Assembly: GCA_045629725.1 (NCBI GenBank)
Contig: JAZQRT010000144.1
Coordinates: 1-8,745 of the forward strand
Direction of reading: 5' to 3'
DNA length: 8,745 bases
Source: SIG714 sp045629725
Lineage (GTDB): Bacteria > Bacillota > Clostridia > Oscillospirales > CAG-272
Position 1 is the stretch's first letter, and each line of letters opens with the position of its first letter. The notes below the pieces were generated by a model. The model saw only the letters and a list, made by a program, of their open reading frames with translations. It was not told the origin of the DNA and ran no database searches. The position numbers were made by a program, and so were the translations under genes. Positions 6,950 through 8,745 of this stretch are shown here, piece by piece.

Positions 6950-7717
6950 ATGGGTAACAGAAGAAAGAGAACGGTTATCGCCGGAAACTGGAAGATGAAT
7001 ATGACACCTTCTCAGGCGAAGGAACTCGTTTCACAGATCTACAACAAGGTAAAGGGAAGAAAGGCTTGCGACATCGTTGTTTGCGTACCTTACGTTGATA
7101 TTCCCGTTGTAGCATCCATGGTTAAGGGCTCTATCATTAAGATCGGTGCTCAGAACGTACACTATGAAAAGAGCGGAGCATTCACAGGAGAAATTTCTGC
7201 AGATATGCTCAAGGAATGCGGAGTACAGTACGTAATCGTTGGTCACAGCGAGAGAAGACAGTATTTCGGCGAGACAGACAAGACAGTAAACCTCCGTACA
7301 CTTGCAGCGCTTGAAGCAGGTCTTCGCGTAATCGTTTGCGTTGGTGAAACTCTTGCAGACCGTGAATCTGAAATCACACGCGAGGTAGTTGCCCGCCAGA
7401 CAAAGCTTGCTCTTGAAAACGTAACAGCAGAGCAGATGAAGAACGTTATTATCGCATACGAGCCTGTTTGGGCAATCGGAACAGGTAAGACTGCAACAAA
7501 CGAGCAGGCAAACGAAGTTTGCGGAATCATCCGTCAGGTTATCGCTGACAAGTACGGCAAGGTTCTTGCTAAGTCAACTGTGATCCAGTACGGCGGAAGC
7601 ATGAACGCTAAGAATGCAGAGGGACTTCTTTCCATGAACCACATTGATGGAGGTCTTATCGGTGGTGCTTCTCTTAAGCCCGATGACTTTGCAACAATCG
7701 TTCTTGCAGCTCAGTAA
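6950..7717 (+). CDS. tpiA: Triosephosphate isomerase
   Basis: This cytoplasmic TIM-barrel enzyme interconverts dihydroxyacetone phosphate and glyceraldehyde 3-phosphate in glycolysis and gluconeogenesis. The 255 residues are a normal full length. The catalytic set is intact: N13 and K15 in AGNWKMN, H99 in VGHSERR, E171 in AYEPVWAIGTGKTA, and the phosphate-binding loops YGGSMNAKN and GLIGGASL near the C-terminus. The start at 6950 has AAGGAG ending 11 bases upstream, slightly long but with no better alternative, and the protein aligns from its first residues. It follows pgk in the same direction without a terminator between them and is closed by the hairpin at 7734, so pgk-tpiA forms a two-gene unit. 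Confidence 0.97.
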   Translation: MGNRRKRTVIAGNWKMNMTPSQAKELVSQIYNKVKGRKACDIVVCVPYVDIPVVASMVKGSIIKIGAQNVHYEKSGAFTGEISADMLKECGVQYVIVGHSERRQYFGETDKTVNLRTLAALEAGLRVIVCVGETLADRESEITREVVARQTKLALENVTAEQMKNVIIAYEPVWAIGTGKTATNEQANEVCGIIRQVIADKYGKVLAKSTVIQYGGSMNAKNAEGLLSMNHIDGGLIGGASLKPDDFATIVLAAQ

Positions 7718-7733
7718 TCAAAGACTTTAAATC

Positions 7734-7766
7734 TTGAGGGAAGTTTTGTAATTTCCCTCAATTTTT
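7734..7766 (+). terminator. Intrinsic terminator of pgk-tpiA
   Basis: TTGAGGGAA (7734-7742) pairs perfectly with TTCCCTCAA (7753-7761) across a 10-base loop and is followed at once by TTTTT (7762-7766). It begins 16 bases after the tpiA stop codon. Confidence 0.92.
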
Positions 7767-7813
7767 GTATCTTGGGTATGCTCTGTGTGCCGATCGTACC
7801 GCGAATAACGAAC

Positions 7814-7869
7814 AGGGGCATAAATAAAATGGTTTTGTTTCCATTTAACGGACGAAGGGTGGCGCCCCT
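7814..7869 (+). repeat. Inverted repeat within the interrupted first repeat copy
   Basis: AGGGGC (7814-7819) pairs with GCCCCT (7864-7869), enclosing a second inverted repeat AAATGG (7827-7832) / CCATTT (7841-7846). The GC-rich arm GGTGGCGCCCCTACA differs in composition from the surrounding AT-rich DNA and is absent from the other three copies, so it looks like a separate small palindromic element merged into the repeat. Confidence 0.5.
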
Positions 7870-8164
7870 ACAACGCAAAAAAAGAAGCGTGACGCTTTGC
7901 CTTAATAATGAATAGAGGCACAAATAAAATCAAATAAATAATTTCCTTTATAAAAGTTTTTTTGGCTTACCTTTTTTACAAAAAAGAAGCGTGACGCTTT
8001 GCCTTAATAATGAACAGAGGCACAAATTATATTAAATATAAAAAGGTCTTTATTAAAGTTTTTGGCTTACCTTTTTTACAAAAAAAGCGTGACGCTTTGC
8101 CCAAATAATAAACAGAGGCACAAATAAAATCAAATAAATAATTTCCTTTATTAAAGTTTTTTGG

Positions 8165-8190
8165 CTTACCTTTTTTACAAAAAAGGTAAG
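8165..8190 (+). repeat. Perfect 12-base inverted repeat ending the array
   Basis: CTTACCTTTTTT (8165-8176) and AAAAAAGGTAAG (8179-8190) are exact reverse complements separated by AC. The flanking GGC before it and GCAGAGCC after it (to 8201) could lengthen the symmetry. The left arm is repeated in each tandem unit, but only the last unit has the GGTAAG right arm; in the others the A-run leads into the AAGCGTGACGCTT palindrome. The A/T tracts on both sides could let it act as a bidirectional terminator, or it may be the end of a small mobile repeat. Confidence 0.7.
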
Positions 8191-8236
8191 TGGGGCAGAG
8201 CCATGAGGAAATAAAAATTACACAAAGGTTGAAAAA

Positions 8237-8584
8237 ATGAACAGATATAAAAAACTGATGACGAATTCGGGCTTGATAGCCATTGGTAATTTTGGCTCAA
8301 AGCTGATCGTATTCTTTCTGATAAGGTTTTATACGGCGTATCTGACAACGGAAATGTACAGTGTTGCAGAGCTTATAACACAGACTTCAAAGCTTATCAT
8401 GCCTCTTGCGTCACTTGGTGTTGCAGATGCGGTGTTCAGATTTGCGCTTCCCGATATGTTTGGCGGAAAGTTTGGATTTTTAATTCCGTTGGCTATTTGT
8501 GCCGTTATATATTGTGGTGGACTATTTGTAAGTGGCATTGTGAAAGTTATTCTGAAAGGAAGAAATGCGGAGACTCCGCAGTAA
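8237..8584 (+). pseudogene. Shortened polysaccharide flippase (Wzx/MATE-like), likely internal deletion
   Basis: Residues 1-71 resemble the beginning of oligosaccharide flippases of the MOP superfamily, which move lipid-linked sugars across the membrane: a basic start (MNRYKKLMTNSG), a first membrane helix with AIGNFGSKLIVFFLIRFYT, a loop, then QTSKLIMPLASLGVADAVFRFAL. Such proteins normally have 450-500 residues and 12-14 helices. This ORF has 115. After P72 the family pattern stops, and one hydrophobic helix (about 80-102) with a basic tail follows, resembling the last helix of a membrane protein. An in-frame deletion joining the two ends is the simplest reading; a small membrane protein still in use, or a misassembly, is possible. 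The ribosome binding site is weak (AAAGG, eight bases before the ATG). Its stop overlaps the next gene's ribosome binding site, so the two are translated as a pair. Confidence 0.6.
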
Positions 8585-8596
8585 GGAGAAAGTAAT

Positions 8597-8745
8597 ATGT
8601 CAAAGAAAAGTTTGTTAATTAAACTTGTAATATTCGTTGTTCTTTTTGCGATGGTTTTACCTGCTTTTAGTGCAAGAGTAAAGAATGAAAAGAAAAATAA
8701 TGATGTGGTGATAGCGCTTAATTATAACGATGCTGAAATGATACT
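8597..8745 (+). CDS. Membrane-anchored protein, probable DUF5693 family (N-terminal part)
   Basis: Only the first 49 residues are in the window; the gene runs off the right edge. It starts MSKKSLLIKLVIFVVLFAMV, a basic end followed by one membrane helix, then ARVKNEKKNNDVVIALNYND. A helix followed by RV..E..N..V.I...Y.. resembles the start of DUF5693 proteins, which in Clostridia are often found beside csaB and flippase genes for cell-surface polysaccharides. The flippase-like ORF 12 bases upstream fits that setting. GGAG lies eight bases before the ATG. The family name is an inference from a short segment; the function of the family is not known to me. Confidence 0.55.
   Translation, partial: MSKKSLLIKLVIFVVLFAMVLPAFSARVKNEKKNNDVVIALNYNDAEMI

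Larger units (their letters stand above)
7804..8190 (+). repeat. Tandem ~100-base intergenic repeat, three full copies plus one interrupted copy
   Basis: A unit of 98-102 bases recurs head to tail. The motif AATAATGAACAGAGGCACAA, with small changes, occurs at 7804, 7904, 8006 and 8104. The palindrome AAGCGTGACGCTT occurs unchanged at 7885, 7987 and 8085. GGCTTACCTTTTTTACAAAA closes each of the three full units. The copy starting at 7804 diverges after about 27 bases and carries a different GC-rich stretch up to about 7876. The second unit (about 7980-8080) is the most altered internally, around 8028-8050. The repeats make up most of the 470 bases (7767-8236) between tpiA and the flippase-like ORF; no ORF or RNA gene is seen there. 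The period and lack of variable spacers do not fit CRISPR; they fit a tandemly amplified intergenic element. Confidence 0.88.

Noticed and set aside
7804..8190. CRISPR array.
   Set aside because: The repeated unit is about 100 bases with copies abutting directly and no unique spacers of constant length, and no cas gene is nearby.

Overview
The window looks like part of a Clostridia-type Firmicutes genome, probably a gut metagenome assembly. Evidence for this: a cysE-cysS operon with a short Firmicutes-style serine acetyltransferase domain, strong GGAGG-type ribosome binding sites, sigma-A promoters, a CotH-family lipoprotein, a pgk-tpiA glycolytic pair, and a flippase-like gene followed by a probable DUF5693 gene. 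The species cannot be read from the sequence.

Layout. Positions 1-84 are an assembly artefact. A short piece of cysS lies on the + strand and is joined to the rest of cysS (- strand) through 37 bases that match, from memory, the MGI/BGISEQ sequencing adapter. Positions 85-1976 (- strand) hold cysE then cysS, the cysteine synthesis and cysteine-tRNA charging genes, read from a sigma-A promoter at 2057-2085. The cysE product is unusual: about 180 residues of low-complexity Lys/Ala-rich then acidic sequence are fused in frame to a complete serine acetyltransferase. A divergent promoter with perfect consensus boxes (2141-2169) reads rightward into a YfbR-type 5'-deoxynucleotidase with a TTG start. 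A large CotH-kinase-domain lipoprotein follows 18 bases later.

From 5546 a separate promoter drives pgk and tpiA, two consecutive glycolytic enzymes. A non-terminator hairpin lies between them and a clear intrinsic terminator follows at 7734-7766. Positions 7767-8236 carry no gene. They contain a roughly 100-base tandem repeat in three full copies plus an interrupted older-looking copy, ending in a perfect 12-base inverted repeat. The right end holds a 115-residue ORF that looks like the first part of a polysaccharide flippase joined to an unrelated or terminal membrane segment, probably a deletion remnant. The start of a membrane-anchored protein resembling DUF5693 follows.

No clear new biological system was found. 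The observations most worth a second look are the CysE fusion, the tandem repeat array, the shortened flippase and the embedded adapter, which makes the left edge of the contig unreliable.
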